A stretch of DNA of 8,140 nucleotides from positions 1-8,140 of the forward strand of contig CAZLGB010000159.1 in assembly GCA_964558825.1 (NCBI GenBank), given 5' to 3'. Shown one piece after another: positions 1 through 7,364 of the stretch (within the stretch, counting starts at the first letter, position 1; each line of letters starts with the position of its first letter). Both the position numbers and the translations under genes were made by a program. The stretch comes from Phosphoribacter sp964558825. Its GTDB lineage: Bacteria > Actinomycetota > Actinomycetes > Actinomycetales > Dermatophilaceae. Under the pieces are notes generated by a model. It ran no database searches. It saw only the letters and a list, made by a program, of their open reading frames with translations, and was not told the DNA's origin.

Positions 1-55
1 AACCCCTAACCTTCTGATCCGTAGTCAGATGCTCTATCCGTTGAGCTACGGGCGC
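1..55 (-). tRNA. tRNA-Arg (anticodon ACG), 3' end cut by the window edge
   Basis: Read on the minus strand from 55, the sequence begins GCGCCCG (acceptor 5' strand), followed by a D-arm with GCTC...GAGC pairing and the AACGGATA loop. The anticodon arm pairs TCTGA with TCAGA around the loop CTACGGA, giving anticodon ACG, which reads CGU-family arginine codons after A34 is edited to inosine. A short variable loop follows, and the window ends in the 5' strand of the T-arm (GGGGTT). The T-loop and the 3' acceptor strand, roughly 20 bases, lie outside. The gene is transcribed away from pckG. I saw no convincing promoter just upstream on the minus strand. Confidence 0.95.
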
Positions 56-169
56 AGGTGGCCACACCCTCCGAGCCGCTTGCGCGGCCGCACCGGCGAG
101 TGCACCGAGGGGCAAGCCTAGCGGCATACCTCCCCGGGCCGGAAATCCATAGTCGGACGACCGGGACAA

Positions 170-189
170 GCGCGCGCCCACCCGCGCGC
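170..189. repeat. GC-alternating inverted repeat
   Basis: GCGCGCG (170-176) and CGCGCGC (183-189) are perfect complements around the six-base loop CCCACC. The arms are simple alternating CG, so chance or simple-sequence origin is possible. It lies directly beside the palindrome at 192-210, upstream of pckG. No gene ends nearby to make it an obvious terminator. Confidence 0.4.
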
Positions 190-191
190 AC

Positions 192-210
192 GGCATACGC
201 CCGATATGCC
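192..210. repeat. Inverted repeat built from the GGCATA/TATGCC word
   Basis: GGCATA (192-197) and TATGCC (205-210) are perfect 6-base complements separated by CGCCCGA. The left arm is part of a full GGCATAC word, which is overrepresented throughout the window. Spacing and symmetry would suit a dimeric DNA-binding protein or a small hairpin. Its position about 280 bases before the pckG start makes a direct promoter role uncertain. Confidence 0.45.
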
Positions 211-297
211 AAACGTGCGCCACCCGTCACCTTCTGCATAGCCGCAGCCCCGAGGCGCCGGCCACCACACGACCGCCCGGCGCATACCCGACGGCTT

Positions 298-311
298 GTG
301 AGGGGACTCAC
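298..311. promoter_or_regulatory. GTGAG-GGGA-CTCAC palindrome overlapping a weak promoter candidate for pckG
   Basis: GTGAG (298-302) and CTCAC (307-311) pair perfectly around GGGA. The left arm overlaps TTGTGA (296-301), a possible -35 element with GACATT (320-325) as a poor -10. If real, it would be an operator about 180 bases before the pckG start, the kind of site expected for a carbon-responsive regulator. Both the promoter and the operator role are inferred; only the symmetry is seen. Confidence 0.3.
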
Positions 312-490
312 CAGTCAAGGACATTCGGCCCGTATGCCGGTCCAACAGGGTCGGGATACGGTGGAGCTGACCGCGGCGTCCGGCTGGATCGCTCGGCTCG
401 TTCCTTGTTCCGCAGCGCCGGACGCCCGACACCGAATTCGGCATGCGATGCCTTGCGCACGGCTGGTGCATCGCGGGAAGGGATGGGTCC

Positions 491-2287
491 ATGAGCACGA
501 CACACCAGGGGTTGGCCGCGTGGGTTGACGAGGTCGCCGCGCTCTGCCAGCCCGACTCGGTCCACTGGGTCACGGGCACGCCCGAGGAGATCGAGGGCAT
601 GAACCAGGCCCTCGTGGACAGCGGCACCTTCATCAAGCTCAACGAGGACAAGAAGCCCAACAGCTACTGGTGCGCGTCCGACCCCAGCGACGTCGCCCGG
701 GTCGAGGACCGCACCTACATCGCCTCGCTCAAGCAGGAGGACGCTGGCCCGACCAACAACTGGGTCGACCCGGCCGAGCTCAAGAAGACGATGACCGCCT
801 TGTATGCCGGCTGCATGAAGGGCCGCGTCATGTACGTCATCCCCTTCGTCATGGGCCACCTCGAGGCGACCGTCCCGATGTTCGGCGTCGAGATCACCGA
901 CTCGGCATACGTCGTGACGAACATGAACATCATGGCCCGCATCGGCGCGCCGGTCCTGGCCAAGATGGAGGAGATCGACGCCGACTTCGTCAAGGGTCTG
1001 CACTCGGTCGGCGCCCCGCTCGCCGACGGCCAGGCCGACGTGCCATGGCCCTGCAACGACACGAAGTACATCGCGCACTTCCCCGAGACCCGCGAGATCT
1101 GGTCCTACGGCTCGGGCTACGGCGGCAACGCCCTGCTCGGCAAGAAGTGCTATGCGCTGCGCATCGCCTCGGCCATGGCCCACGACGAGGGCTGGATGGC
1201 CGAGCACATGCTCATCCTCAAGCTCACCTCCCCCAAGGGAAAGGTCCACTACGTCGCCGGCGCCTTCCCCAGCCAGTGCGGCAAGACCAACCTCGCCATG
1301 CTCGAGCCCACCATCCCCGGCTGGAAGGCCGAGATGATCGGTGACGACATCGCGTGGATGCGGTTCGGCCCCGACGGCCGGTTGTATGCCGTGAACCCCG
1401 AGTTCGGGCTCTTCGGCGTCGCCCCCGGCACGGGCATGAACACCAACCCGATGGCGATGCGCACCATCGAGATGGGCAACTCGATCTTCACCAACGTCGC
1501 CCGCACCGATGACGGTGACGTGTGGTGGGAGGGCATCTCCAAGGAGAAGCCGGCTCACCTCATCGACTGGAAGAACCGCGACTGGACGCCCGACAACGGC
1601 GAGCTCTCGGCGCACCCCAACAGCCGCTTCACCACCCCGGCCAAGCAGTGCCCGATGATCGCGCCCGAATACGACAACCCCGACGGCGTGCCGATCTCGG
1701 CGATCCTCTTCGGCGGCCGCCGGGCCACGACGGTCCCGCTGGTCTACGAATCGCGCAACTGGACCCACGGCACCTTCGTCGGCGCCACGCTCTCCTCGGA
1801 GACGACCGCCGCCGCCACCGGCGCGGTCGGCGTCGTGCGCCGCGACCCGATGGCCATGCTGCCCTTCATCGGCTACCACGCCGGCGACTACATGGGCCAC
1901 TGGATCTCCATCGGCAAGCAGGCCGACGAGTCCAAGCTCCCGCGGATCTACCAGGTCAACTGGTTCCGCAAGGACGCTGACGGCAAGTGGCTGTGGCCGG
2001 GCTTCGGCGACAACAGCCGCGTGCTCAAGTGGATCGTCGAGCGGCTCGAGGGTGAGGCCGAGGCCGTCGAGACCCCCATCGGCCTGGTGCCGGCGCCCGG
2101 TGCGCTCGACATCTCCGGCATGGGTGAGTCCGAGGAGGACGTCGCCAAGGCCGTGGCCGTCAACGCCGACGAGTGGCGCAAGGAGCTGCCGCTGATCGAG
2201 GAGTGGTTCGCCAAGATCGGCGACAAGCTCCCCGAGCAGCTGCGCGCAGAGCTCGACGGGCTCAAGGAGCGTCTGGCCAACGCCTGA
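491..2287 (+). CDS. pckG: Phosphoenolpyruvate carboxykinase (GTP)
   Basis: This cytoplasmic enzyme converts oxaloacetate and GTP to PEP, CO2 and GDP, the entry step of gluconeogenesis; it can also run anaplerotically. The protein is 598 residues, normal for the GTP-type family and longer than the unrelated-in-length ATP type. Visible family motifs are R74 (VEDRT), the substrate loop Y210-GGN with K218-K219, metal ligand H239, the P-loop AFPSQCGKTN (258-267) with reactive C263, K265 and T266, metal-binding D286 in GDDIAW, the NSRF segment (378-381), R411 of the GGRR motif, W491-F492, and the nucleotide-binding WPGFGDN (502-508). I chose ATG 491 because GGGAAGGGA (475-483) sits 7 bases before it; an in-frame ATG at 443 would add 16 unconserved-looking residues. 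The gene is probably monocistronic, with a strong hairpin directly after the stop. All catalytic residues I can check are intact. Confidence 0.97.
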   Translation: MSTTHQGLAAWVDEVAALCQPDSVHWVTGTPEEIEGMNQALVDSGTFIKLNEDKKPNSYWCASDPSDVARVEDRTYIASLKQEDAGPTNNWVDPAELKKTMTALYAGCMKGRVMYVIPFVMGHLEATVPMFGVEITDSAYVVTNMNIMARIGAPVLAKMEEIDADFVKGLHSVGAPLADGQADVPWPCNDTKYIAHFPETREIWSYGSGYGGNALLGKKCYALRIASAMAHDEGWMAEHMLILKLTSPKGKVHYVAGAFPSQCGKTNLAMLEPTIPGWKAEMIGDDIAWMRFGPDGRLYAVNPEFGLFGVAPGTGMNTNPMAMRTIEMGNSIFTNVARTDDGDVWWEGISKEKPAHLIDWKNRDWTPDNGELSAHPNSRFTTPAKQCPMIAPEYDNPDGVPISAILFGGRRATTVPLVYESRNWTHGTFVGATLSSETTAAATGAVGVVRRDPMAMLPFIGYHAGDYMGHWISIGKQADESKLPRIYQVNWFRKDADGKWLWPGFGDNSRVLKWIVERLEGEAEAVETPIGLVPAPGALDISGMGESEEDVAKAVAVNADEWRKELPLIEEWFAKIGDKLPEQLRAELDGLKERLANA

Positions 2288-2300
2288 CCTTGCCCGCGAA

Positions 2301-2330
2301 ACGGGGCCCCGGCCAGTGCCGGGGCCCCGT
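2301..2330 (+). terminator. Terminator hairpin of pckG
   Basis: A perfect 13-base inverted repeat, ACGGGGCCCCGGC and its complement, encloses the tetraloop CAGT. It starts 13 bases after the pckG stop. No T-tract follows, as is usual for high-GC actinobacterial terminators. Confidence 0.9.
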
Positions 2331-2403
2331 CTGGCTGCAACACCCCACCTCGGTGAGGTTCTCGGCACTCCATGAGGCTGCGACCTCACTGAAGTGCGGT
2401 GAA

Positions 2404-2428
2404 GGTCACCGACGTCGGACGTGAGACC
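2404..2428. promoter_or_regulatory. Near-palindromic operator candidate upstream of the secreted peptidase
   Basis: The core CCGACGTCGG (2409-2418) is a perfect 10-base palindrome. Around it, GGTCAC (2404-2409) mirrors GTGAGACC (2421-2428) with one extra base, making a nearly symmetric 25-base element. A second, looser pair, GTGAGGT (2353-2359) and ACCTCAC (2383-2389), lies just upstream. TATGGT (2459-2464) fits a TANNNT -10 box about 60 bases before the start codon, without a clear -35. Binding by a repressor or activator is inferred from symmetry only. Confidence 0.35.
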
Positions 2429-2527
2429 ACAACGCCCCGTCCGGACGCTCCCGCGGGTTATGGTCAGCCCGTCATCCTCACCGACCGCGATCCGGCCCCG
2501 GGTGAGCCGCCCCACAAAGGAGTCACG

Positions 2528-3619
2528 ATGGGTCCCCACCCCACCCGCCGCTGGACCCGCTCGACCCTCACCACCTGTGCCGTCGCCACCGCACTGGTTT
2601 CCTCCGCGCTCGCGGCCGCCTCCCCTGCCCAGGCGGCCAAGCCGACGCCGGGCACGTCGACGGGCACAGCCCAGGTCTTCATGGTCAACCCGGTCCAGTC
2701 GAGCGGCATCGAGACCCTCACCGACCAGAACGACGCCGACAAGGCGGTGCCGGACACGGCATACGCCATCGTGGCGCTGCGCAATCTCGACGGCTCGGGC
2801 TATCTGCGCGGCGCCTGGGTCAACGTCCAATCGGCCACGGGCACACCGGCATTCAGCGCGACCAACACCTTCGTCTACACCCGCCATGCCGACCAGTTCG
2901 AGCAGGTCATGGGCTACTTCTGGATCAACCAGGCGCAGGAATACCTGCAGAGCCTCGGCTTCGACGGCACGACCTTCCCGGGCATCGTCCACCAGCCCAT
3001 CGACCTCAAGATCGACCAGTTCGGCGGCGACAACAGCTATCAGACCGACCAGCCCTTCCGGCTGCGCTTCGGCAAGGGCGGGGTCGACGACGCCGAGGAC
3101 GCGGAGGTCATCGTCCACGAATACGGCCACGCGGTGCACCAGTCGCAGGTGCCCGGCTTCGGCCAGAGCGTGCAGGCCGGCTCGATCGGCGAGGCCTGGG
3201 GCGACTACCTTGGCGTCACCGTCGGTCTCGCGGCCGCCGCGCAATATGGCTGGCCGGTCAACGCCCCCGAGGCCTGCCCGATGGACTGGGACTCGACCTC
3301 TTACACGAGCGGCCCGATCCACTGCATCCGCAGCTTCCACGCCAACCTCACCGTCGCCGACTCCATCGGCGAGGTCCACTACGACGGGCAGATCTGGTCG
3401 CAGGCGCTGTGGGACATCCGCCAGGCGTATGCCGGTCTCGGCCTCGGCACCCGGGCGTGGGACACCACGCTGGTGCTGAGCCAGTTCGACTATGCCGTCG
3501 ACACGAGCTTCGACGCGGCTGCCACGGCGACCTATCGCGTCGCGCTCGCCCGCGACGGGTCCGCTGCTGCCGCCGCCGTCAAGGCTGCCTTCGCGGCCCG
3601 GGGCATCACGGTCAGCTGA
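2528..3619 (+). CDS. Secreted M36/fungalysin-like zinc metallopeptidase
   Basis: This is a 363-residue exported protease that probably degrades extracellular protein. Residues 1-36 form a signal peptide: a basic start (RRW, R11), a hydrophobic stretch to about 31, and an AQA|A cleavage site. The zinc site is HEYGH (H197, E198, H201), with E222 of the downstream IGEAWGDY segment as likely third ligand, an arrangement known from M36 fungalysins and related gluzincins. A later HYDGQIWSQALWDIR block (284-298) also recurs in that group. C250 and C266 are the only cysteines after the signal peptide and could form a disulfide. The 160 residues before the zinc site show no recognisable long FTP-type propeptide, so the protein is short for classical fungalysins. 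ATG 2528 is fixed by AAAGGAG (2516-2522) five bases upstream and by the signal peptide. Substrate and activation mode are unknown. Confidence 0.87.
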   Translation: MGPHPTRRWTRSTLTTCAVATALVSSALAAASPAQAAKPTPGTSTGTAQVFMVNPVQSSGIETLTDQNDADKAVPDTAYAIVALRNLDGSGYLRGAWVNVQSATGTPAFSATNTFVYTRHADQFEQVMGYFWINQAQEYLQSLGFDGTTFPGIVHQPIDLKIDQFGGDNSYQTDQPFRLRFGKGGVDDAEDAEVIVHEYGHAVHQSQVPGFGQSVQAGSIGEAWGDYLGVTVGLAAAAQYGWPVNAPEACPMDWDSTSYTSGPIHCIRSFHANLTVADSIGEVHYDGQIWSQALWDIRQAYAGLGLGTRAWDTTLVLSQFDYAVDTSFDAAATATYRVALARDGSAAAAAVKAAFAARGITVS

Positions 3620-3628
3620 TCTCGCGCG

Positions 3629-3664
3629 CAGCGATGGCTCGGCCCAGCGGCCGGGCCATCGCTG
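3629..3664 (+). terminator. Terminator hairpin of the M36-like peptidase gene
   Basis: A 16-pair stem (3629-3644 with 3649-3664) has a single G-T wobble and the tetraloop CAGC. It begins 10 bases after the peptidase stop codon. There is no long T-run after it. It separates the peptidase gene from the GNAT gene. Confidence 0.88.
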
Positions 3665-3748
3665 TCTCTGCAGCCGGTTGCGCCGGTCCGGGCGGCCGCT
3701 CCGAAAACGACTGGCCGACCTGCGCGACCCGGGGGCACCCTGGATGCC

Positions 3749-4747
3749 ATGGACATCCAGCCTCTCGATCTCGAGGACGCCGCCCAGGTGGCCGAGGCGC
3801 ACGCCATCGGCGTCGCGGCCAACGAGCGCGACGTGCCCTGGCTGCTCCACCCCGGACTGATCAACTTCGCGGGGATGCTGCGCCACGGCTTCGACGGAGA
3901 GGCCCCGGTCTACGTCGTCGGACGCGACCACGGTCGGATCGTCGCCACCGGCAGCATCTGGGCCAGCGAGCTGGACAACCTCGACCTGGCCTGGCTCGGG
4001 GTGCAGGTCCACCCCGATCACCGCCGCCGGGGCCACGGCCAGGCCATGCTCGAGCACCTCGAGGCCACCTCGGTGGCCATGGGACGACACAGCGTCGGCC
4101 TCGACTGCTGGGAGAGCCAGGCGCTGACCGAGCCGCTCGCCCGTCGCGGCTACCCCCTCGTCTTCACCTCCGTATGCCGTCGCCTCACCCTCGACGCGCA
4201 GGCGGCGGCGCGCGGCGAGGCGGCATACGAGCAGGCGCAGGCGGCCCCGCGAGCCGGGGACTACGAACTCGTGCGGGTCGCCGGGGCGCTGCCCGACGAG
4301 CTCATGGAGGCCTCGCTCGCCGCGCGGGTGGCGCTCAACGACGCACCCACCGAGGACCTCGACATCGAGGACGAGATCCCCACGCCGGAGCGGGTCCGTG
4401 CCTACGAGCACGCCCACGAGGTGCGCGGGATGCGGATCTATCAGGTGCTGGCGATCCATCGCGAGACCGGGGCGGGCGCCGGGCACACCATCGTCGCCGT
4501 CGACCGGGAGCGAGGGATGGCGGCCCAGCACGACACCTCGGTCGTGCCCGCCCATCGGGGCCATCGGCTCGGCCTCGCGCTCAAGGCCGAGATGCTCCGG
4601 CTGCTGGCGGCGGACGAGCCCGAGCTCGGCTACATCGACACCTTCAACGCCCAGTCCAACGAGCACATGGTCGCCGTCAACGACGCGCTCGGCTTCGTCG
4701 CGATGGGACGCGAGTTGTCCTTCCAGCGCACGCTGACCGCGTCGTGA
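3749..4747 (+). CDS. Tandem GNAT-domain N-acetyltransferase, substrate unknown
   Basis: The 332-residue soluble protein holds two acetyl-CoA-binding GNAT folds. The N-terminal domain (about 1-150) has the motif VQVHPDHRRRGHGQAM (85-100), with R94-G95-x-G97 as the pyrophosphate-binding turn. The C-terminal domain (about 170-332) has SVVPAHRGHRLGLALK (264-279). It is followed by a TFNAQSNEHM...N..LGF segment (298-316) that is typical of actinobacterial double-GNAT proteins. The two-domain layout recalls mycothiol synthase MshD, but I see no specific evidence for that activity, and many paralogues of unknown substrate share it. Here both CoA motifs look intact, whereas in such proteins one domain is often inactive. 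The ATG at 3749 lacks a good ribosome binding site (only GGGGG at 3731-3735, 13 bases away), so weak or leaderless translation is possible. The gene stands alone between two hairpins. Confidence 0.88.
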   Translation: MDIQPLDLEDAAQVAEAHAIGVAANERDVPWLLHPGLINFAGMLRHGFDGEAPVYVVGRDHGRIVATGSIWASELDNLDLAWLGVQVHPDHRRRGHGQAMLEHLEATSVAMGRHSVGLDCWESQALTEPLARRGYPLVFTSVCRRLTLDAQAAARGEAAYEQAQAAPRAGDYELVRVAGALPDELMEASLAARVALNDAPTEDLDIEDEIPTPERVRAYEHAHEVRGMRIYQVLAIHRETGAGAGHTIVAVDRERGMAAQHDTSVVPAHRGHRLGLALKAEMLRLLAADEPELGYIDTFNAQSNEHMVAVNDALGFVAMGRELSFQRTLTAS

Positions 4748-4771
4748 GCGAGCCAGCCGCCAGCAAGCCAG

Positions 4772-4804
4772 CGGCGCCGCCCGGGTTGGACCCGGACGGC
4801 GCCG
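4772..4804. terminator. Bidirectional terminator between convergent genes
   Basis: CGGCGCCG-C-CCGGG (4772-4785) pairs with CCCGG-A-CGGCGCCG (4791-4804) around the loop TTGGA, with one C-A mismatch: 13 paired positions. It lies 24 bases after the GNAT stop and 21 bases beyond the stop of the convergent nucleotidase gene. It can therefore serve both transcripts. Confidence 0.85.
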
Positions 4805-4825
4805 ATTGCTGTCAGTGTGGGGTGA

Positions 4826-6700
4826 CTACTTGACGATCCGGGTCAACGCCCCCGGGGTGTAGGGCGAGGACGCCGTGAGGTATGCCGCGAAGGCATCGAT
4901 GTCCAGGCCACCGAAGTAGCGGTTCGTCCCGAGCTTGAAGCTCGGGAAGTTGTCGCCACCGTCGGCCAGGAAGTTGTTCGTCACGACCCGGTAGGTCGCG
5001 GACGGGTTGAGCGCGACGCCGTTGATCGTCACGCTGCCGGGGACCGCGCCGGTCGCGCCCATCGTGTAGTGGACGCTGGAGGACACCTGGAGGATCTTGT
5101 TGGCGGTGCCGGCGTTGAGACCGGTGACCTGTTGGGTGAACAGATCGAGGATCTGCTGACCGGTGAGGTCGAGCGTGACGAGGTAGTTGTTGAACGGCTG
5201 GACCGTGAAGGCCTCGTCGAAGGTGATGTCACCCGGAGCCTCGCTGTAGGGCGAGGCGGCATAGGTGAGATCGGCACGGATGCCACCGGGGTTCATCAGC
5301 GCGAGGTCGGGCTTCTTGCCCCCGGTCACCACGCTCGGATCGGCGGCCATGGCATCGGCGATGAGGTCACCGAGCGCCGACTCACCCGAGCCGCTGGTCG
5401 TTCCACGGGTGACGTCGGTGGTGATGTGTCCGACGACGCGGCTCGCGATCGGCTTCACCAGGGCCTTGTAGGTGGCGATGATCGAGGTCTGCGTCGGGTC
5501 CTTGGCGACGTCACGGGTGACGAGCATGTTGGTGCCCTTGACCGAGGCGCGGACGATGTCCTGGGTGCGCCGGTCGTAGGTGAGCGTCGTCTCGGTGAAC
5601 AGCCGCCCGAAGGACGAGGCCGAGGTCACCAGACGCGGCTGGCCGGCCGGGTCGGGGATGTTGCAGACATAGGGCTGGTGGGTGTGGCCCGAGACGACCA
5701 TGTCGATGGCCGGGTCGAGCTTCTGGGCGATCGGGATGATCGGCGAGAGCGGGTCGAGCTGCGCGCCGTTGTCGCAGGTCGCGGCATACGTCGGGTTGAC
5801 CTTGTAGGACGTGCCGTTGGGGCCGTACCACGTCTCCTGGCCGGGGGTGCCACCCTGGTGGATGAGCACGACGATGGCATTGACGCCCTGGGCCTTGAGC
5901 ACCGGCACGAGCGCGTTGGCGGTCGCGACCTCGTCGGAGAACTCGAGTCCGGCGACACCCGACGCGGTGACGATCGAGGGAGTGTCCTTGAGGGTCATCC
6001 CGATGAAGCCGATCTTGGCGCCCTTGAGATTCTTGATGGCGTATGCCGGCAGGATCGTGGTGTTGGTGCCGGCGTACTTGACGTTGGCCGCCAGGTAGTC
6101 GAAGTTGGCGCCGGTGAAGGTGTGCGCGGCGCAGGAGTTCTGGTTGTTCTGGCCGGCACCGTCATCGATGCAGCCGCCGTTGGCCATCCGCTGGAGCTCG
6201 AGGTAGCCCTCGTCGAACTCGTGGTTGCCCACGGCCGAGACGTCGAGCCCGAGGGCGTTCATCGCCTCGATCGTCGGCTCGTCGTGGAAGGCCGCCGAGA
6301 GGAACGGCGACGCGCCGATGAGGTCGCCCGCAGCGACGGTCAGCGAGAAGGGGTGGCCCGCGCGCGCCTCGGCGAGGTGGGTGGCCAGGTATTCGGCGCC
6401 GCCGAGCCCAGGCGGCGTAAGGCTGTCGGACGTCACGTCGGTCGGCTTGGTCGCGCCCGCCGCGAGCGTGTGGCCGATGACCAGGCGGGCCGAGGATCCG
6501 CTCGGGGGCTCGAGGTTGCCGTGGAAGTCGTTGAAGGACAGCAGCTGGATGTCCATCGTCGGTCCGAGGGGCGCACCCCCGTTGCCGTAGCTGTTGCCGT
6601 TGCCGGCGGCCTGCGAGCTGGTGGCGACGGCACACGCGAGCGCGGCCGTGAGGCCGACCAGAGCGAGCGCCGATGCACCACGACGTTGTGGAACGGGCAT
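4826..6700 (-). CDS. Secreted bifunctional 5'-nucleotidase / 2',3'-cyclic phosphodiesterase (UshA family)
   Basis: The 624-residue exported phosphoesterase should hydrolyse nucleotides outside the membrane to nucleoside and phosphate. The signal peptide (1-31) has QRR, a hydrophobic core, and an SQA|A cleavage site. The N-terminal metallophosphatase domain carries the dinuclear metal ligands in order: D58-x-H60 (NDFHGNLE), D126 (AAGDLIG), N159-H160-E161 (VGNHEFDEG), H281 (LIHQGG) and H339-x-H341 (SGHTHQ). The C-terminal nucleotide-binding domain shows GDLIADAM (444-451), NPGGIR (470-475), F503-N504 and NFLADGGDNFPSF (576-588). C177, C190, C309 and C346 probably form disulfides. I prefer ATG 6700: AGAGG lies 7 bases upstream on the minus strand, whereas the in-frame GTG at 6715 has no ribosome binding site. 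No LPxTG or C-terminal anchor is visible, so the enzyme is likely released. UDP-sugar or cyclic-nucleotide preference cannot be told from sequence. Confidence 0.94.
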   Translation of the reverse strand: MPVPQRRGASALALVGLTAALACAVATSSQAAGNGNSYGNGGAPLGPTMDIQLLSFNDFHGNLEPPSGSSARLVIGHTLAAGATKPTDVTSDSLTPPGLGGAEYLATHLAEARAGHPFSLTVAAGDLIGASPFLSAAFHDEPTIEAMNALGLDVSAVGNHEFDEGYLELQRMANGGCIDDGAGQNNQNSCAAHTFTGANFDYLAANVKYAGTNTTILPAYAIKNLKGAKIGFIGMTLKDTPSIVTASGVAGLEFSDEVATANALVPVLKAQGVNAIVVLIHQGGTPGQETWYGPNGTSYKVNPTYAATCDNGAQLDPLSPIIPIAQKLDPAIDMVVSGHTHQPYVCNIPDPAGQPRLVTSASSFGRLFTETTLTYDRRTQDIVRASVKGTNMLVTRDVAKDPTQTSIIATYKALVKPIASRVVGHITTDVTRGTTSGSGESALGDLIADAMAADPSVVTGGKKPDLALMNPGGIRADLTYAASPYSEAPGDITFDEAFTVQPFNNYLVTLDLTGQQILDLFTQQVTGLNAGTANKILQVSSSVHYTMGATGAVPGSVTINGVALNPSATYRVVTNNFLADGGDNFPSFKLGTNRYFGGLDIDAFAAYLTASSPYTPGALTRIVK

Positions 6701-6723
6701 GTAGACACCTCTCACAAGAGCAC

Positions 6724-6749
6724 GGCGACCGCCCGGTCAGGGCGTCGCC
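6724..6749 (-). repeat. Hairpin in the leader of the nucleotidase gene
   Basis: GGCGAC (6724-6729) pairs with GTCGCC (6744-6749). Inside, GCCC (6731-6734) pairs with GGGC (6740-6743), leaving one bulged C at 6730 and the loop GGTCA: 10 pairs in all. It lies 23 bases before the ATG at 6700 and downstream of a possible -10 box. It could be a leader structure of the nucleotidase mRNA or the terminator of the upstream membrane-protein gene. No T-tract follows on the minus strand. Confidence 0.45.
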
Positions 6750-6762
6750 TGATGACCTTCGG

Positions 6763-6768
6763 AGGTTA
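6763..6768 (-). promoter_or_regulatory. Candidate -10 box for the nucleotidase gene
   Basis: TAACCT on the minus strand fits the TANNNT -10 pattern. A start about 7 bases on would give a leader of about 55 bases containing the 6724-6749 hairpin. No convincing -35 hexamer is present at 16-18 bases, so this is tentative. Confidence 0.3.
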
Positions 6769-6841
6769 GCCCACCCGCCCCCGTCGCACACCGGTTGGGG
6801 GGGTCGAGTTTGGGGTATGCCGGTGGTGCTCCCGGATCGTC

Positions 6842-6872
6842 TCCGGCTCCCCCGGGTCTTCCGGCTCCCCCG
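6842..6872. repeat. 13-base direct repeat with 18-base period, just after the collagen-like gene
   Basis: TCCGGCTCCCCCG occurs at 6842-6854 and again at 6860-6872. The period is 18 bases, a multiple of three, the same as the coding tandem repeat at 6937-6972. It lies directly downstream of the UAG stop of the minus-strand gene. Read in that gene's frame it gives Gly/Pro/Ala-rich residues, so it may be former coding repeat sequence. Confidence 0.6.
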
Positions 6873-6877
6873 AGGGG

Positions 6878-7312
<435 letters not shown>

Positions 7313-7364
7313 GGCATACCTCTCGTCGGGACACAGGACGTTGCGGGCGAGCCTGGCGAGGGCG

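Larger units (their letters stand above)
56..490. other. Gene-free region between tRNA-Arg and pckG
   Basis: These 435 bases carry no credible gene. Open frames exist on both strands, but they are Arg/Pro/Ala-rich, lack family motifs and have no ribosome binding site. The region must hold the promoters of the minus-strand tRNA and of pckG, yet I find only weak matches. TTGTGA (296-301) followed after 18 bases by GACATT (320-325) is the best plus-strand candidate, and it is poor. What stands out is inverted-repeat content (170-189, 192-210, 298-311) and three copies of the GGCATAC/GTATGCC word at 123-129, 192-198 and 332-338, with a partial fourth (TATGCC) at 205-210. Confidence 0.6.

Noticed and set aside
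58..528. A 156-codon plus-strand frame upstream of and overlapping pckG
   Set aside because: It has no ribosome binding site, an Arg/Pro/Ala/His-rich product without motifs, and overlaps the well-supported pckG start in another frame.
2546..2560. Twin-arginine (Tat) signal at TRRW in the peptidase, and QRRG in the nucleotidase
   Set aside because: The positions after the arginine pair lack the expected hydrophobic residues, and both signal peptides look like ordinary Sec types.
308..4666. A minus-strand frame open for over 1,450 codons antisense to pckG, the peptidase and the GNAT gene
   Set aside because: It mirrors the GC-rich third positions of three real plus-strand genes, has no family motif, runs through two terminator hairpins, and its product is an implausible Arg/Gly/Val/Asp/Leu mixture.
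3749..4747. Assignment of the tandem GNAT protein as mycothiol synthase (mshD)
   Set aside because: Only the two-GNAT layout matches; I see no MshD-specific motif or mycothiol gene nearby.
6622..6636. Possible lipobox (ALAC, residues 20-23) in the nucleotidase signal peptide
   Set aside because: The hydrophobic stretch continues past the cysteine to a good SQA|A signal peptidase I site, and the residues before the cysteine fit the lipobox pattern poorly.
5069..6769. A plus-strand frame of 566 codons opposite the nucleotidase
   Set aside because: Same codon-bias effect; the minus strand carries all metal-ligand and nucleotide-binding motifs in order, and the antisense product has none.
6789..6825. 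CACCGG/CCGGTG inverted repeat enclosing G-runs, considered as terminator or G-quadruplex
   Set aside because: Six-base arms with a 25-base loop make a weak hairpin, and the G-runs are not four regularly spaced tracts.
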